Shown: positions 29,837 through 38,709, counted from the first letter of the stretch. The stretch: 64,000 bases of DNA from Erythrobacter sp. BLCC-B19 (GCF_028621955.1 NZ_CP117516.1:1696001-1760000); one strand, 5' to 3'. The notes: generated from the letters alone by a model not told the origin. Translations and numbers: made by a program.

Positions 29837-31119
29837 GCCGGCGCGCGCCCGGACGTCTTGGCGCCGCGCTGCTTTTGCAAAGCCTTGAGCGTCCGCTCGG
29901 ACTGGCGTTCGGCGGCCATGATGCTCCTCAAGATCCCTTCACGAATCCCGCGATCCGCCACACCCAACCGCCGCGCGGGCCACAGGTCGAGGATCGCTTC
30001 GAGGATCGCGCAGCCTGCCACCACCAGCTCGGCCCGATCCTGACCAATGCAAGGCAGGGTCGCACGTTCGTATGGTGTCATCGTGGAGAGCCTTGCGCTG
30101 ATCCCGCGCATTTCCCCGGCGGGCACGATCAGGCCATCGACGGCCTTGCGGTCATAACTCGGCAGCTCGAGATAGAGGCTGGCGAGTGTCGTCACTGTCC
30201 CGCTGGTGCCCAAGAGGCGAATGTCGGGATGCTGTGCGGCATTGGCCACGCGCGCGGCGAAGGGCGCAAAGCTCTCCGCCACCATTTCCCGCATCCGCAC
30301 GAATCGGGCAATGCGCGCGGCTTCGCTGTCTTCGGCGCGGCCGACCGTGTCGGTCAGCGAGACCACGCCCCACGGCACGCTCTGCCAATCGAGGATGCGG
30401 GGCACGCGATTGGCCGCGTCAGGCTCGACCAGCACCAGCTCGGTCGATCCGCCGCCGATGTCGAAGATCACCGCCGGGCCTTCGCCTGCTTCGAGCAGGA
30501 TATGGCAGCCCAGCACCGCGAGGCGCGCTTCTTCCTCGGCGCTGATGATGTCGAGCGCGATGCCGGTTTCGCGCCGGACACGCTCGATGAAGGCGGGGCC
30601 GTTGCTGGCGCGGCGGCAGGCTTCGGTGGCGACGCTCCGCGCGAGGCGGACATTGCGGCGCTGGAGCTTGTCGGCGCAGATCGTGAGCGCGGCGAGCGTG
30701 CGGTCCATCGCCGCATCGGACAAGCGCCCGCTGGTCGCCAGCCCCTCGCCCAGCTTCACCACCCGGCTGAAGGCGTCGATCACCGTGAAGTCCCGCCCCG
30801 AGGGCCGCGCAATCAGGAGCCTGCAATTGTTGGTGCCCAGATCAAGCGCAGCATAGGCCTCGCCGTGACTGGCAGGCTTCATGGCGCCGATATCGGCAAG
30901 ATCGGGTTTGGGCCGTGCAGGCTGCGTGGTTACCCCGCGGCGCAGGTCACCCCCTGCACCCTTGGCTCTGCCATCGCGGCCGCTGGAGCGGCTCTCGGTC
31001 TGGGGGGGGCGCTTGTAGCGGAAATCGGCTACCTTGCCGGACTTGCCGCCCCGTTTTTTCCCAGCACTGCTATTCCTGTCCGGCGGGAGTGTGTCCGCCA
31101 TTATCACATACTTTCGCAT
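29833..31119 (-). CDS. Ppx/GppA-family phosphatase
   Basis: Exopolyphosphatase/guanosine pentaphosphatase family, of the actin-like ATPase fold. Signatures are ALDLGTNNCRLLIARP, VIFDIGGGSTELVLV and LGTSGTVTTLASLYL. The protein is 428 residues if started at the ATG at 31119; ATGs at 31143, 31131 and 31101 are alternatives, and a GGAGGG box lies just before the 31131 ATG. The first 80 residues are Lys/Arg/Ser-rich and disordered-looking, longer than usual for the family. It should act on polyphosphate or pppGpp. It is coupled to rlmE. Confidence 0.9.
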   Translation of the reverse strand: MRKYVIMADTLPPDRNSSAGKKRGGKSGKVADFRYKRPPQTESRSSGRDGRAKGAGGDLRRGVTTQPARPKPDLADIGAMKPASHGEAYAALDLGTNNCRLLIARPSGRDFTVIDAFSRVVKLGEGLATSGRLSDAAMDRTLAALTICADKLQRRNVRLARSVATEACRRASNGPAFIERVRRETGIALDIISAEEEARLAVLGCHILLEAGEGPAVIFDIGGGSTELVLVEPDAANRVPRILDWQSVPWGVVSLTDTVGRAEDSEAARIARFVRMREMVAESFAPFAARVANAAQHPDIRLLGTSGTVTTLASLYLELPSYDRKAVDGLIVPAGEMRGISARLSTMTPYERATLPCIGQDRAELVVAGCAILEAILDLWPARRLGVADRGIREGILRSIMAAERQSERTLKALQKQRGAKTSGRAPA

Positions 31120-31283
31120 CACCACGCGCATCCCTCCACGCACGCGGCACTTGATACGAAGTTACCCCAAGCTGCCGCCGAGGGCAAGCAGGCGCCCGCA
31201 ACCTCAACGCTTGACCTTGGGCGAGCACGAAACTAGGGAGCGCGCTCGCCGATTCAGCAGCCTTCTGCCCGGCGCATGGCCGA

Positions 31284-31357
31284 TGCCCCGTCCTCTAATG
31301 GTAAGAGAGCGGACTCTGACTCCGTCAATCAAGGTTCGAATCCTTGCGGGGCATCCA
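31284..31357 (+). tRNA. tRNA-Gln (CUG anticodon)
   Basis: A 74-nt tRNA with a seven-pair acceptor stem (TGCCCCG with CGGGGCA), a four-pair D stem, an anticodon stem around loop CTCTGAC giving anticodon CTG, a T arm with GGTTCGAATCC, and an encoded CCA end. It is a single tRNA, not part of an array. Confidence 0.95.
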
Positions 31358-31442
31358 GCCTTCCTTTCCCGACATTCCCCCCGCCTGATGCCCGCGTGCC
31401 ATTGCTATTGCGGGGCTGGGGCGCGCTGACTAGGGGTCAAGC

Positions 31443-32330
31443 ATGACCGACAAAGACCTGACCAATCGCAAGTTCTACCGCGCCGGCGAGGAAACCCGCT
31501 TCGCCGAGGGCGGCCCGGAACGCACCCCGCAGACCGCGCATCCCGCCTACAAGCTCGCTTTCCGCGACACCGATTTCCTGCTGCGCGACGAACTCCGGCC
31601 CGTGCGCTTCCAGCTGGAACTGCTGAAGCCCGAAATGCTGCTCGATGAAGCCCGCGTCGGATCGACGCTGGTGATGTATGGTTCGGCCCGCATCCCCTCG
31701 CCCGCCCAGGCCGAGGCGCGGATCGAGGCGGCCAAGAACGGCTCCGAATACGACCAGAAGGTCGCCCAGCGGCTTGCCGACAAGGCGAAGTATTACGACG
31801 AGGCCTATCGCCTTGCGCGCCTCGTCAGCGAGAAGGGCATCATCGAGAACGGCGAGCGCCAGTTCGTAGTTACCACCGGCGGCGGGCCGTCGATCATGGA
31901 GGCAGGCAATCGCGGCGCGTCGGACGCTGGGAGCGAATCGATCGGCCTCAACATCGTGCTGCCCCACGAGCAAGCGCCCAACCCCTATGTGACGCCCTAC
32001 CTCTCCTTCCAGTTCCACTACTTCGCGCTGCGCAAGATGCACTTCCTGCTGCGCGCCCGCGCCGTGGCGGTGTTCCCCGGCGGCTTCGGGACGTTCGACG
32101 AATTCTTCGAGCTCGTCACCTTGATCCAGACCGGCAAGATGAAGCCGATGCCGATCATCCTGTTCGGCAAGGATTTCTGGACGCGGGTGGTCGATTTCGA
32201 GGCGCTGGCCGAGGAAGGCGTGATCTCCAAGAGCGACCTTGACCTGTTCACCTGGGTCGAGACGGCGGAAGAGGCCTGGGCGGCAATCGCCGACTTCTAC
32301 GAGATCAAGGATCATTCGGCGGAGGATTGA
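31443..32330 (+). CDS. LOG-family protein (long form)
   Basis: A 295-residue member of the 'lysine decarboxylase'/LOG family. VVTTGGGPSIMEAGNRGA binds the nucleotide phosphate, and PGGFGTFDEFFE is the catalytic PGGxGTxxE motif. Short bacterial relatives hydrolyse nucleoside monophosphates such as cytokinin ribotides; the extra ~100 N-terminal residues mark the long subtype, whose substrate is unclear. Its 3' end overlaps the convergent desaturase gene by 19 bases. Confidence 0.9.
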   Translation: MTDKDLTNRKFYRAGEETRFAEGGPERTPQTAHPAYKLAFRDTDFLLRDELRPVRFQLELLKPEMLLDEARVGSTLVMYGSARIPSPAQAEARIEAAKNGSEYDQKVAQRLADKAKYYDEAYRLARLVSEKGIIENGERQFVVTTGGGPSIMEAGNRGASDAGSESIGLNIVLPHEQAPNPYVTPYLSFQFHYFALRKMHFLLRARAVAVFPGGFGTFDEFFELVTLIQTGKMKPMPIILFGKDFWTRVVDFEALAEEGVISKSDLDLFTWVETAEEAWAAIADFYEIKDHSAED

Positions 32331-33241
32331 TCCGCTGTGCGCTCGGCCAGATCATCGCGCGCTGCCTCGGGGCGGGGCGTGCCGACGGCATGGACCCAGC
32401 CCAGCCGCTCCAGCGCGGCAATCACCCACCAGCCGGGATCGGTCTGACCCTGCTCCAGCCCGATGCGCGCGCTTTCGGGGAAGGCGTGGTGGTTGTTGTG
32501 CCAGCACTCGCCATAGGTGAGGAGGCCGAGGCCGGGGGCGGTGAGGTTGGCGGCCTGGATGCCTGCACCCTTCACCCACCAGCGGCCGGGGCGCTGAAAG
32601 AACTGCGGGTTGTGGCAGAAATAGGTGATGCTCCAGTGCCCTGCGGTGCTGACGAAAGCCCGCGCGCACACGCCCCACAGCACGAAGGGCCACCCGCCCC
32701 ACGCATAAAGCAGAACGGCAGGCGGCACCTGCTGCCAGCGCCATGTCGCATCGAGGAACCTGTAAAACGGATCAGCGGCGATGGCCGGTTCGATGGTGAG
32801 GCGCGGCGGATGGTCGAAGTCGAACCGGTAGAACAGGTTCCACGCCAGATCCTGCCAGAACCCGGCGCGGTGGGCGAAGAAATCGTGGCACGCCGGCTCG
32901 CGCTGCGCCCAGTCGCGGGTGTCGTGGATGCGGATGATGCCCGAGGGGCCGGAGACACCGACCAGCGTGCCGAGCCAGATCAGCGTGCGGGCGACCCACG
33001 GCTTGGCCTTGAACGTCCGGTGAATCATCATCCGGTGCATCCCCACCGAATGGCCGACCAGCAGTGTTGCATAGGTCAGCACGAGGAACAGCCCTACCGC
33101 CTGCCACGTCGCCACCATCAGCGCGGCGAGCGTGCCGGCAATCATCGCCCCGTTCCACAGCGCCTTGGGCCCATCGATCCGGACGCGGCCGGCGCGAGGG
33201 TCAGCCTCGCTGCCGTCGACCCGGATCACCGGCTCCATCAT
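32312..33241 (-). CDS. Acyl-CoA/delta-9-type fatty acid desaturase
   Basis: The 309-residue protein has the three histidine boxes of membrane stearoyl-CoA-type desaturases: HSVGMHRMMIH (H-x4-H), HDFFAHR preceded by RDWAQREPACH, and HNNHHAFPES. Hydrophobic segments flank them (MIAGTLAALMVATWQAVGLF). It should introduce a double bond into a fatty acyl chain at the inner membrane. The ATG overlaps the thiD stop by four bases, although the two functions are unrelated. Confidence 0.9.
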   Translation of the reverse strand: MMEPVIRVDGSEADPRAGRVRIDGPKALWNGAMIAGTLAALMVATWQAVGLFLVLTYATLLVGHSVGMHRMMIHRTFKAKPWVARTLIWLGTLVGVSGPSGIIRIHDTRDWAQREPACHDFFAHRAGFWQDLAWNLFYRFDFDHPPRLTIEPAIAADPFYRFLDATWRWQQVPPAVLLYAWGGWPFVLWGVCARAFVSTAGHWSITYFCHNPQFFQRPGRWWVKGAGIQAANLTAPGLGLLTYGECWHNNHHAFPESARIGLEQGQTDPGWWVIAALERLGWVHAVGTPRPEAARDDLAERTADQSSAE

Positions 33242-34035
33242 CCCTGCCGCACCGCCTGATGGCCAAGCGGGCCGTGGCCTGCTCCGTATCCGGGTGCCTG
33301 CTCGATCGCGCGGATCACGAATTGCCGCCCAAGCCTGACCGCGTGTTCCAATGGCTGTCCATGGCCGAGCAGGGTCGCGATCGCTGACGACAGCGTGCAG
33401 CCGGTGCCGTGCGTGTGCACGGTGTCGATCCGCGCGTGATCGAAGGCGACCGCGCGTTCACCGGGATCGAACAGCACGTCGACGATCCGCTCGCCTCCGC
33501 CGTGCCCGCCCTTGGCCAGCACCGCCGCGCCGGTTTCTTGCGAGAGCGCCTCGGCCGCTTCGTACATCGCCTCCGTGTCGCTGACGGTATGCCCAACCAG
33601 CGCCTCAAGCTCGGGCAGATTGGGGGTCAGCAGCGCCGCGCGCGGGAAGAGTTCGGTGCGCAAGGCGGCGACAGCGGCAGGTTCGATCAGCGCCGCACCC
33701 GAGGTCGCGATCATCACCGGATCGAGCACGATGGGCGCGGTGACACCCTCCAGCGCCTCGGCCACGGCAGCGATTACCGCCGCATCGTGCAGCATCCCGA
33801 TCTTGATCGCATCGACCCCGATATCGTCGATGCACGAGGCGATCTGGCGCGCCACCATCTCCGGCGCAATCGGCGCGATGCCCTGCACGCCCACCGTATT
33901 CTGCGCCGTGATCGCCGTCACCGCCGTCATGGCATAGCCGCCGAGCATGGTGATGGTCTTGATATCGGCCTGGATCCCCGCGCCGCCCGAGGAATCCGAA
34001 CCGGCGATGCTGAGGATGCGCGGGGGCTTGTTCAT
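33238..34035 (-). CDS. thiD: Hydroxymethylpyrimidine (phosphate) kinase
   Basis: ThiD phosphorylates HMP and HMP-P in thiamine pyrophosphate synthesis. The 265-residue protein begins RILSIAGSDSSGGAGIQADI and carries DPVMIATSG and HGTGCTLSSAIA, the ribokinase-fold anion hole. I see no TPP riboswitch in the 53 bases before it. It is followed by the desaturase gene with an ATGA overlap. Confidence 0.95.
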   Translation of the reverse strand: MNKPPRILSIAGSDSSGGAGIQADIKTITMLGGYAMTAVTAITAQNTVGVQGIAPIAPEMVARQIASCIDDIGVDAIKIGMLHDAAVIAAVAEALEGVTAPIVLDPVMIATSGAALIEPAAVAALRTELFPRAALLTPNLPELEALVGHTVSDTEAMYEAAEALSQETGAAVLAKGGHGGGERIVDVLFDPGERAVAFDHARIDTVHTHGTGCTLSSAIATLLGHGQPLEHAVRLGRQFVIRAIEQAPGYGAGHGPLGHQAVRQG

Positions 34036-34088
34036 GCCCGCAGCCCTAGCAGCCTGGTGGCTGTTTCGGGATGGTTTTTTGCGCCCGC

Positions 34089-34772
34089 TCAGGCGTCGGC
34101 GTTGTGGCGCAGCAGGTTGTGGTAGACCCCGGTGAGTGCGACGATGGCGGGATCGTCGATGCCGTTCTGGCTGGCGAGCGACTGGATCGCCTGATCCATC
34201 CGGAACAGGTTGGTGCGCACTGTCGCATCGCGCACCATCGACTGGATCCAGAAGAAGCTCGCCACTCTCCGGCCCCTCGTCACCGGCTCGACCCGGTGGA
34301 GCGAGGAGGAGGGGTAGAGCACCCCGTGCCCCGCCGGCAGCTTGACCTGCTGGGGGCCGAAATCGGTCTCGATCACCAACTCGCCCCCGTCATAGGCATC
34401 CGGGTCTTCGAGGAAGATCGTCATCGACAGGTCGGCGCGCACCCGCCAATCGGTGCCCGCGCGCACGCGCAGGGCGTTGTCGACATGGTTCCCGAACGCC
34501 TGCCCGCCCGCATAGGAATTGAACATCGGCGGGTAGAGCCGGTGCGGCAGGGCTGCGGAAATGAACAGCGGGTTCGCCTGCAAGGCCGCCATGACCATCT
34601 GCCCGCCGGTCTTTGCGGCCTCGCTGTCTTCAGGCAGCTGGAGGTTATTCTTCACCATCCTTGCCTGGGTGCCGGACGTCACCGTCCCGTCGGTCCATTC
34701 GGCCGCGTCGATCAGGGCGCGCAGGGCTGCGGTCTGGGTGGCAGTGAGGATCTGGGGTATCGCAATCAGCAC
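34089..34772 (-). CDS. piuC: PKHD-type Fe(II)/2-oxoglutarate hydroxylase PiuC
   Basis: The 227-residue protein starts MLIAIPQILTATQTAALRAL, the conserved PiuC/YbiX N-terminus, which fixes the start at 34772. The iron ligands are HVD in FGNHVDNALR and the later His in SSSLHRVEPVTRGRR, with Arg for 2-oxoglutarate. PiuC proteins are encoded beside Fiu/PiuA-type catecholate siderophore receptors and are iron-repressed, although their substrate is not established. Its first 128 bases overlap the 3' end of tonB in another frame. Confidence 0.93.
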   Translation of the reverse strand: MLIAIPQILTATQTAALRALIDAAEWTDGTVTSGTQARMVKNNLQLPEDSEAAKTGGQMVMAALQANPLFISAALPHRLYPPMFNSYAGGQAFGNHVDNALRVRAGTDWRVRADLSMTIFLEDPDAYDGGELVIETDFGPQQVKLPAGHGVLYPSSSLHRVEPVTRGRRVASFFWIQSMVRDATVRTNLFRMDQAIQSLASQNGIDDPAIVALTGVYHNLLRHNADA

Positions 34773-35493
34773 GTTCGCGGCCTTTTCTGCCAGAGGTGAG
34801 GACGAAAGGAATTTCGACGATGCCGCGCACCTTGACCGCCTGCCCGTCGCGGCGGACGGGTTGCCAGCGCCAGCCCCTTACCGCCTTCAAGGCTGCATCG
34901 TCGAGCCGGGGCGAGCCGCTGGAGCGGGCGATGGAGATCGCCTCCACCCGCCCGTCGGTGCCGACGATCACCAGCAGTTCGACCGTCCCCTGCTCGCGCT
35001 TGCGGCGGCTTTCGTGCGGATAGCGCGGCGGCGCGCCCGCGATCAGGGTGGAATCGAGCGCGTTGGAGCTGATCGTCGCCGGGCCGGATGCGGCGGGCGC
35101 GCGGGCCGGGGCGGCGGCAGCGGCGGCGGGTGCGGCGGCAGGGGCAGGCGCAGCACTCGGTTGGGGCTGTGCCTGCTCGGGCAGGGCAGGGGCGTTCGGC
35201 AGGCTGAGCGGGAGTGCGACCGGCGGCACGCCCGGCACCGGGGGAGGCAAGCTCCGGGACTGCGGATCGGGCGGGGGCGGGGCCGGAGGCGGTGGCGGCG
35301 GGGGTGCTGCTGCGGCAAGATCGACCATCAGCAGCCGTTCCTCCGGCGCCGCGCTCACCGCATGGCCGAGACTAAGCGCAATCGGCAGCACCGCGGCATG
35401 GGCCGCGACGGTCAGCATAATCGCGCGCAGGCTCGGCGGTCTGGTCGCGCCAAACCCGCCGAGCCCGCGTGCAGAGGCGATTGCCTGCGCCAT
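34645..35493 (-). CDS. tonB: TonB-family energy transducer
   Basis: The 282-residue protein has an N-terminal membrane anchor (IMLTVAAHAAVLPIALSL), a proline-rich spacer with a run of prolines near residue 66 and an Ala/Pro stretch to about 140, and a C-terminal TonB domain (PPRYPHESRRKREQGTVELL, then VRGWRWQPVRRDGQ and VEIPFVLTS). The domain normally ends at about EIPF; about 45 more residues are Arg/Asp/Pro-rich and come from sequence shared with the start of piuC. It starts six bases after the receptor gene's stop, so receptor, tonB and piuC form one operon. No exbB/exbD is visible. Confidence 0.88.
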   Translation of the reverse strand: MAQAIASARGLGGFGATRPPSLRAIMLTVAAHAAVLPIALSLGHAVSAAPEERLLMVDLAAAAPPPPPPPAPPPPDPQSRSLPPPVPGVPPVALPLSLPNAPALPEQAQPQPSAAPAPAAAPAAAAAAPARAPAASGPATISSNALDSTLIAGAPPRYPHESRRKREQGTVELLVIVGTDGRVEAISIARSSGSPRLDDAALKAVRGWRWQPVRRDGQAVKVRGIVEIPFVLTSGRKGRERADCDTPDPHCHPDRSPARPDRRGRMDRRDGDVRHPGKDGEE

Positions 35494-35499
35494 TTGCGC

Positions 35500-37734
35500 C
35501 TAGAAGCTCACCCGCAGGGTCGCCATCACCGTGCGCCCCTCGCCGGGCACCGCGATCACATAGGTGTCATTGGCGCGGATGCGTTGGAGATAGCGCTCGT
35601 TCGCGAGGTTGTTGGCGTTGACCTGCACCGCGAGGGTGTCGCTGAAGCGGTATTCCGCCATCGCATTGAGCAGCCAGTAATCGCCGCCCGTCCATGCCTG
35701 ATTGGCCAGAGTCGAGTTGCGGGTGGCGAATTCGCCCACGTAATTGAACCCGCCGCCCAGACGCAGGCCGATGCCGGTGTCATAGGTGCTCCACAGCGTC
35801 GCGCTGTGTTCGGGCGTGCCTGCAATTTCCTCGCCCACGGTCAGCTCCGCGCCGGTGCCCGCGCGCTGGATTTCGGAATCGAGGAAGGTGTAGGCGGCGA
35901 ACACCTGCCAGGCATCGGTGATGTTGCCGGTGGCGGAGAGTTCCACCCCCTGCACCCGCTGCCGCCCGGTCAGCGTGACATCGCCATCGACCGTGATCGG
36001 CTGGTTGACCCGTTGGTTGCGGAACGCCGCCGCAGTCAGCGCCAGCGCGCCATCAAACAGATCGACCTTGGCGCCCACCTCGTAATTCTCGTTCTTCAGC
36101 GCGGGCAGAGCGGCATTGGCGGTGGTCACCGTCCCGGTCGCAGTCGCGCCGAGGGTCTGCGGCTGGCGCGCGTCGGAATAGCTGACGTAGAGACTGGCGT
36201 TCTCGGCCGGCTTCCACACCACGCCCGCCTGCCAGCTGAACAGGTCTTCGCTGAAACTGCGGGTCGCAAGCGCGGCATATTGCGTGCCGCCGAGATTCGC
36301 CTCGAAGCGTTCGTAACGCCCGCCGAGATTGATCTGCAACGCCTCGCCGATCTTGAAGGTGTCGGTGCCATAGACCGCGATCCGGTCGGCGCTGTTGTCG
36401 ATCAGGCCATAGGTGCGGCTTTGCGTGAAAGCCCCGGCGAAGTCCGGCTCGGGCGCGAACAGGTTGCGCGCGGTGCCCGCGAGGCCGGTGGTGGAGATGG
36501 TGTCGCGGGTCAGGCTTTCGCGGCTGACTTCGGCCCCGATGACGAGGGCATTGCCGATCCCGCCATCGCGCACCGGATGGTCGATCACCACGGCGGCACG
36601 CGCGGCGGCGACTTCGTTGCGGCTGATCCGGCCAAGTCCCTGCGGCCCGCCGATCACATAGGTGGCCCCGGCGGTGTTCCCGGCATTGATGGCATCGACG
36701 GCGGCTTGCAGGCTTGCCTGACTGGTCGGGCGCGGGGTCGACCACACCGCCTCGCGCCGCACCTCGCCCCAGCGCACGCCTCCGGTGAGGCTCACCACAT
36801 CGCTGATCCTGTGATCGAGCGTGACCGTGGCGATCAGCAGCTCCTGATCCTCGAAATCGATATTGCGCCAGCCATAGTAGTTGCTGAGCGGGAAATTGGC
36901 CGGTGCGCCGCTCGCCAGCAGGGGCACGCCGTAATCGATCAGGTTGTCGTCCTCCTGATACTGGAGGCTGGCGGTGATGGTCGTATCCTGATCGAGCCCG
37001 AAGGCGAGCGAGGGGGCGATGCCAAAGCGCTTCTGGCCCACAAAGTCGCGCCCGGCCACGCCCTGATCATGCGCCATCAGATTGATCCGCGCGGCAATGC
37101 CCTTGTCCGCATCGAGCAGCACGTTGGCGTCTGCCGTGGCGCGCCGCCAGTCGCGGTTGCCCAGCCCCACATCGGCGTTGACGAAGGTGTCGGCGACCGC
37201 GCGCTTGGTGACGAGGTTGATCTGCCCCGCCGCGCCGCCCGCGCCCGAAAGCGCGGTGTTGGCGCCCTTGTAGACCTCGATCTGTTCGATGTTGAACACG
37301 TCCGAACGGCTGTATTGCAGGCGGTCGGCGAACCCGTCGATGGCGATGTCGTTGCTGGCATCGAAGCCGCGCAGATTGATGAAATCGCCCGATCCTGCGC
37401 CGCCTTCGCCCACGCCCAGCGTGATGCCGGGGACATTGCGCAGCGCTTCGGTGAAGCTGACGGCCTGATTATCCTTGAGGAAGCTCTTGTCGAGCACGGT
37501 GACGGTGCGCGGCGTATCGCGCAGCGGCTGTGTGATGAGCGGGTTTGAGGCGACCTCTGGCTTGTAGCTGTCCTCGATCACGGTGTCGGTCACGGTGACG
37601 CTGCCGAGCCTGCGGGCGGGCTGCTCCTGCTCCTGCTCCGGCTCGGCGGTCTGCGCCTGCGCGGGCATCGCAAAGGCGGCAGCACCGACGCAGCCGAGAG
37701 CAAGCAGGCGGGAGGCGGGACGGGTGGGGGTCAT
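35500..37734 (-). CDS. TonB-dependent catecholate-siderophore-type receptor
   Basis: A 744-residue outer-membrane receptor with a signal peptide ending at AFAMPAQA, a plug domain (SFLKDNQAVSFTEALRNVPG, then FINLRGFDASNDIAIDG and IEQIEVYKGANTALSGAGGA) and a 22-stranded barrel ending at the aromatic VMATLRVSF. The plug and gene context (piuC downstream) place it with Fiu/PiuA-type ferric siderophore receptors. A TonB box is probably in LGSVTVTDTVI. A Fur-like palindrome lies about 45-60 bases before its start. Confidence 0.93.
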   Translation of the reverse strand: MTPTRPASRLLALGCVGAAAFAMPAQAQTAEPEQEQEQPARRLGSVTVTDTVIEDSYKPEVASNPLITQPLRDTPRTVTVLDKSFLKDNQAVSFTEALRNVPGITLGVGEGGAGSGDFINLRGFDASNDIAIDGFADRLQYSRSDVFNIEQIEVYKGANTALSGAGGAAGQINLVTKRAVADTFVNADVGLGNRDWRRATADANVLLDADKGIAARINLMAHDQGVAGRDFVGQKRFGIAPSLAFGLDQDTTITASLQYQEDDNLIDYGVPLLASGAPANFPLSNYYGWRNIDFEDQELLIATVTLDHRISDVVSLTGGVRWGEVRREAVWSTPRPTSQASLQAAVDAINAGNTAGATYVIGGPQGLGRISRNEVAAARAAVVIDHPVRDGGIGNALVIGAEVSRESLTRDTISTTGLAGTARNLFAPEPDFAGAFTQSRTYGLIDNSADRIAVYGTDTFKIGEALQINLGGRYERFEANLGGTQYAALATRSFSEDLFSWQAGVVWKPAENASLYVSYSDARQPQTLGATATGTVTTANAALPALKNENYEVGAKVDLFDGALALTAAAFRNQRVNQPITVDGDVTLTGRQRVQGVELSATGNITDAWQVFAAYTFLDSEIQRAGTGAELTVGEEIAGTPEHSATLWSTYDTGIGLRLGGGFNYVGEFATRNSTLANQAWTGGDYWLLNAMAEYRFSDTLAVQVNANNLANERYLQRIRANDTYVIAVPGEGRTVMATLRVSF

Positions 37735-37777
37735 GGGACTTCCTGTCTGGACAATGAATGGTGTGGAGGCTCGCTAT

Positions 37778-37792
37778 TGCGAATCACTCTCA
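37778..37792. promoter_or_regulatory. Putative Fur box before the siderophore receptor
   Basis: TGCGAATCACTCTCA resembles the 7-1-7 Fur palindrome with one degenerate arm. The overlapping 19 bases 37779-37797 match the E. coli-type 19-bp box at 13 positions by my hand count on the minus strand. It lies 44-58 bases upstream of the receptor ATG. Confidence 0.5.
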
Positions 37793-37893
37793 TTGTCAAA
37801 ACATAAAAAGGCGAATATGCGCAGTCCGGCAGATGGCAGGGGATTCGGGTACTTCGGTTGCGCAGGGGCGCAGACGGGATGGCTCGCTCTCTG

Positions 37894-37923
37894 TTCGCAG
37901 GGCCGTATGGACACGGCTATATT
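37894..37923 (+). promoter_or_regulatory. Possible promoter for the PepSY-apbE operon
   Basis: TTCGCA at 37894-37899 and TATATT at 37918-37923 are spaced 18 bases apart. The expected transcription start falls on the Fur-like palindrome just downstream, which fits iron-dependent repression. The -35 element is weak. Confidence 0.35.
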
Positions 37924-37927
37924 TAAG

Positions 37928-37942
37928 TGCGAATCATTTGCA
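37928..37942. promoter_or_regulatory. Putative Fur box before the PepSY-apbE operon
   Basis: TGCGAAT-C-ATTTGCA is a near-perfect 7-1-7 palindrome (one mismatch between arms) matching the Fur pattern TGATAAT-N-ATTATCA at 11 of 15 positions. It overlaps the GTG at 37927, which argues against that codon being the real start of the next gene. Confidence 0.6.
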
Positions 37943-38001
37943 GAAAATCACACAGCGCGGCACAGGTCGTGCTGCAAGAGTATTCAGGAGCAAGCGCCGC
38001 A

Positions 38002-38682
38002 GTGGCCAGTCGTCGGATCATTGAGGAACAGGTCGTCGCACCGCCGCGGCCCATGCCCGCCCGCAAGCGCGGCAAGGCGCGGCAGTTCTGGTCGAAGCAG
38101 TTGCACGCCTGGCACTGGATCAGCGCAGCGGTGTCGCTCGCCGGGATGCTGGTCTTCTCGGTCACGGGCCTCACGCTCAACCACGCCGCCAGCATCGGGG
38201 CTGAGCCCGAGGTGCGCACATTCACCGCCGCGCTTTCCCCCACCGCACAGGCCGCGCTGGCGCAGGGCTCGGACACCGGCCTTGCCCCGCTGCCCCGCAC
38301 GGTTGCAGGCGAACTCGCAGCGAAAACCGGCATCACCGCCGCCGGGCGCGATGCGGAATGGTCGGCGGATGAAGTCTACATCGCCGTTCCTGGACCGGGC
38401 AGGGATGCATGGGCGAGCATCGACCGCGCCACTGGCAGCATCGAGGCCGAGCTGACCGATCGCGGCGCGATTTCCTTCCTCAACGATCTCCACAAGGGCC
38501 GCAACACCGGCACCGCGTGGTTCTGGTTCATCGATCTGCTCGCTGTCGCCTCGATCGTCTTCACCATCACCGGGCTGCTGCTGCTGCAACTCCATGCGCG
38601 CAAGCGGCCCTCGACCTGGCCGCTGGTCGGCTTCGGCACCGCGCTGCCGGTGATCGTGATTGTGTTCTTCCTCCACCTCTGA
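38002..38682 (+). CDS. PepSY-associated TM protein (FoxB/PiuB-like reductase candidate)
   Basis: I start this 226-residue protein at the GTG at 38002, which has AGGAG 12 bases upstream; the longer frame from 37927 begins inside the Fur-like box. It has three membrane helices (HWISAAVSLAGMLVFSVTGL; FWFIDLLAVASIVFTITGLL; PLVGFGTALPVIVIVFFLHL) and one periplasmic PepSY-like region between the first and second. Histidines placed near the helices (QLHAWHW, LNHA, NDLHKGR, LQLHARKR) could ligate heme, as in PepSY-TM siderophore reductases such as FoxB. It heads the DUF2271-DUF4198-apbE operon. Heme binding and reductase activity are inferred. Confidence 0.82.
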   Translation: MASRRIIEEQVVAPPRPMPARKRGKARQFWSKQLHAWHWISAAVSLAGMLVFSVTGLTLNHAASIGAEPEVRTFTAALSPTAQAALAQGSDTGLAPLPRTVAGELAAKTGITAAGRDAEWSADEVYIAVPGPGRDAWASIDRATGSIEAELTDRGAISFLNDLHKGRNTGTAWFWFIDLLAVASIVFTITGLLLLQLHARKRPSTWPLVGFGTALPVIVIVFFLHL

Positions 38683-38709
38683 CGCCCACCCTTGCAAGGA
38701 GACGCCCGC

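Noticed and set aside
34036..34088. TPP riboswitch before thiD
   Set aside because: The gap is only 53 bases and has no THI-box core.
34561..37548. A 995-codon open frame on the + strand opposite the TonB receptor, tonB and piuC
   Set aside because: It crosses three well-recognised minus-strand genes and reads as Arg/Gly/Ala-rich shadow sequence.
37927..38001. Start of the PepSY gene at the GTG at 37927
   Set aside because: That codon overlaps the Fur-like palindrome and lacks an SD; GTG at 38002 has AGGAG upstream.
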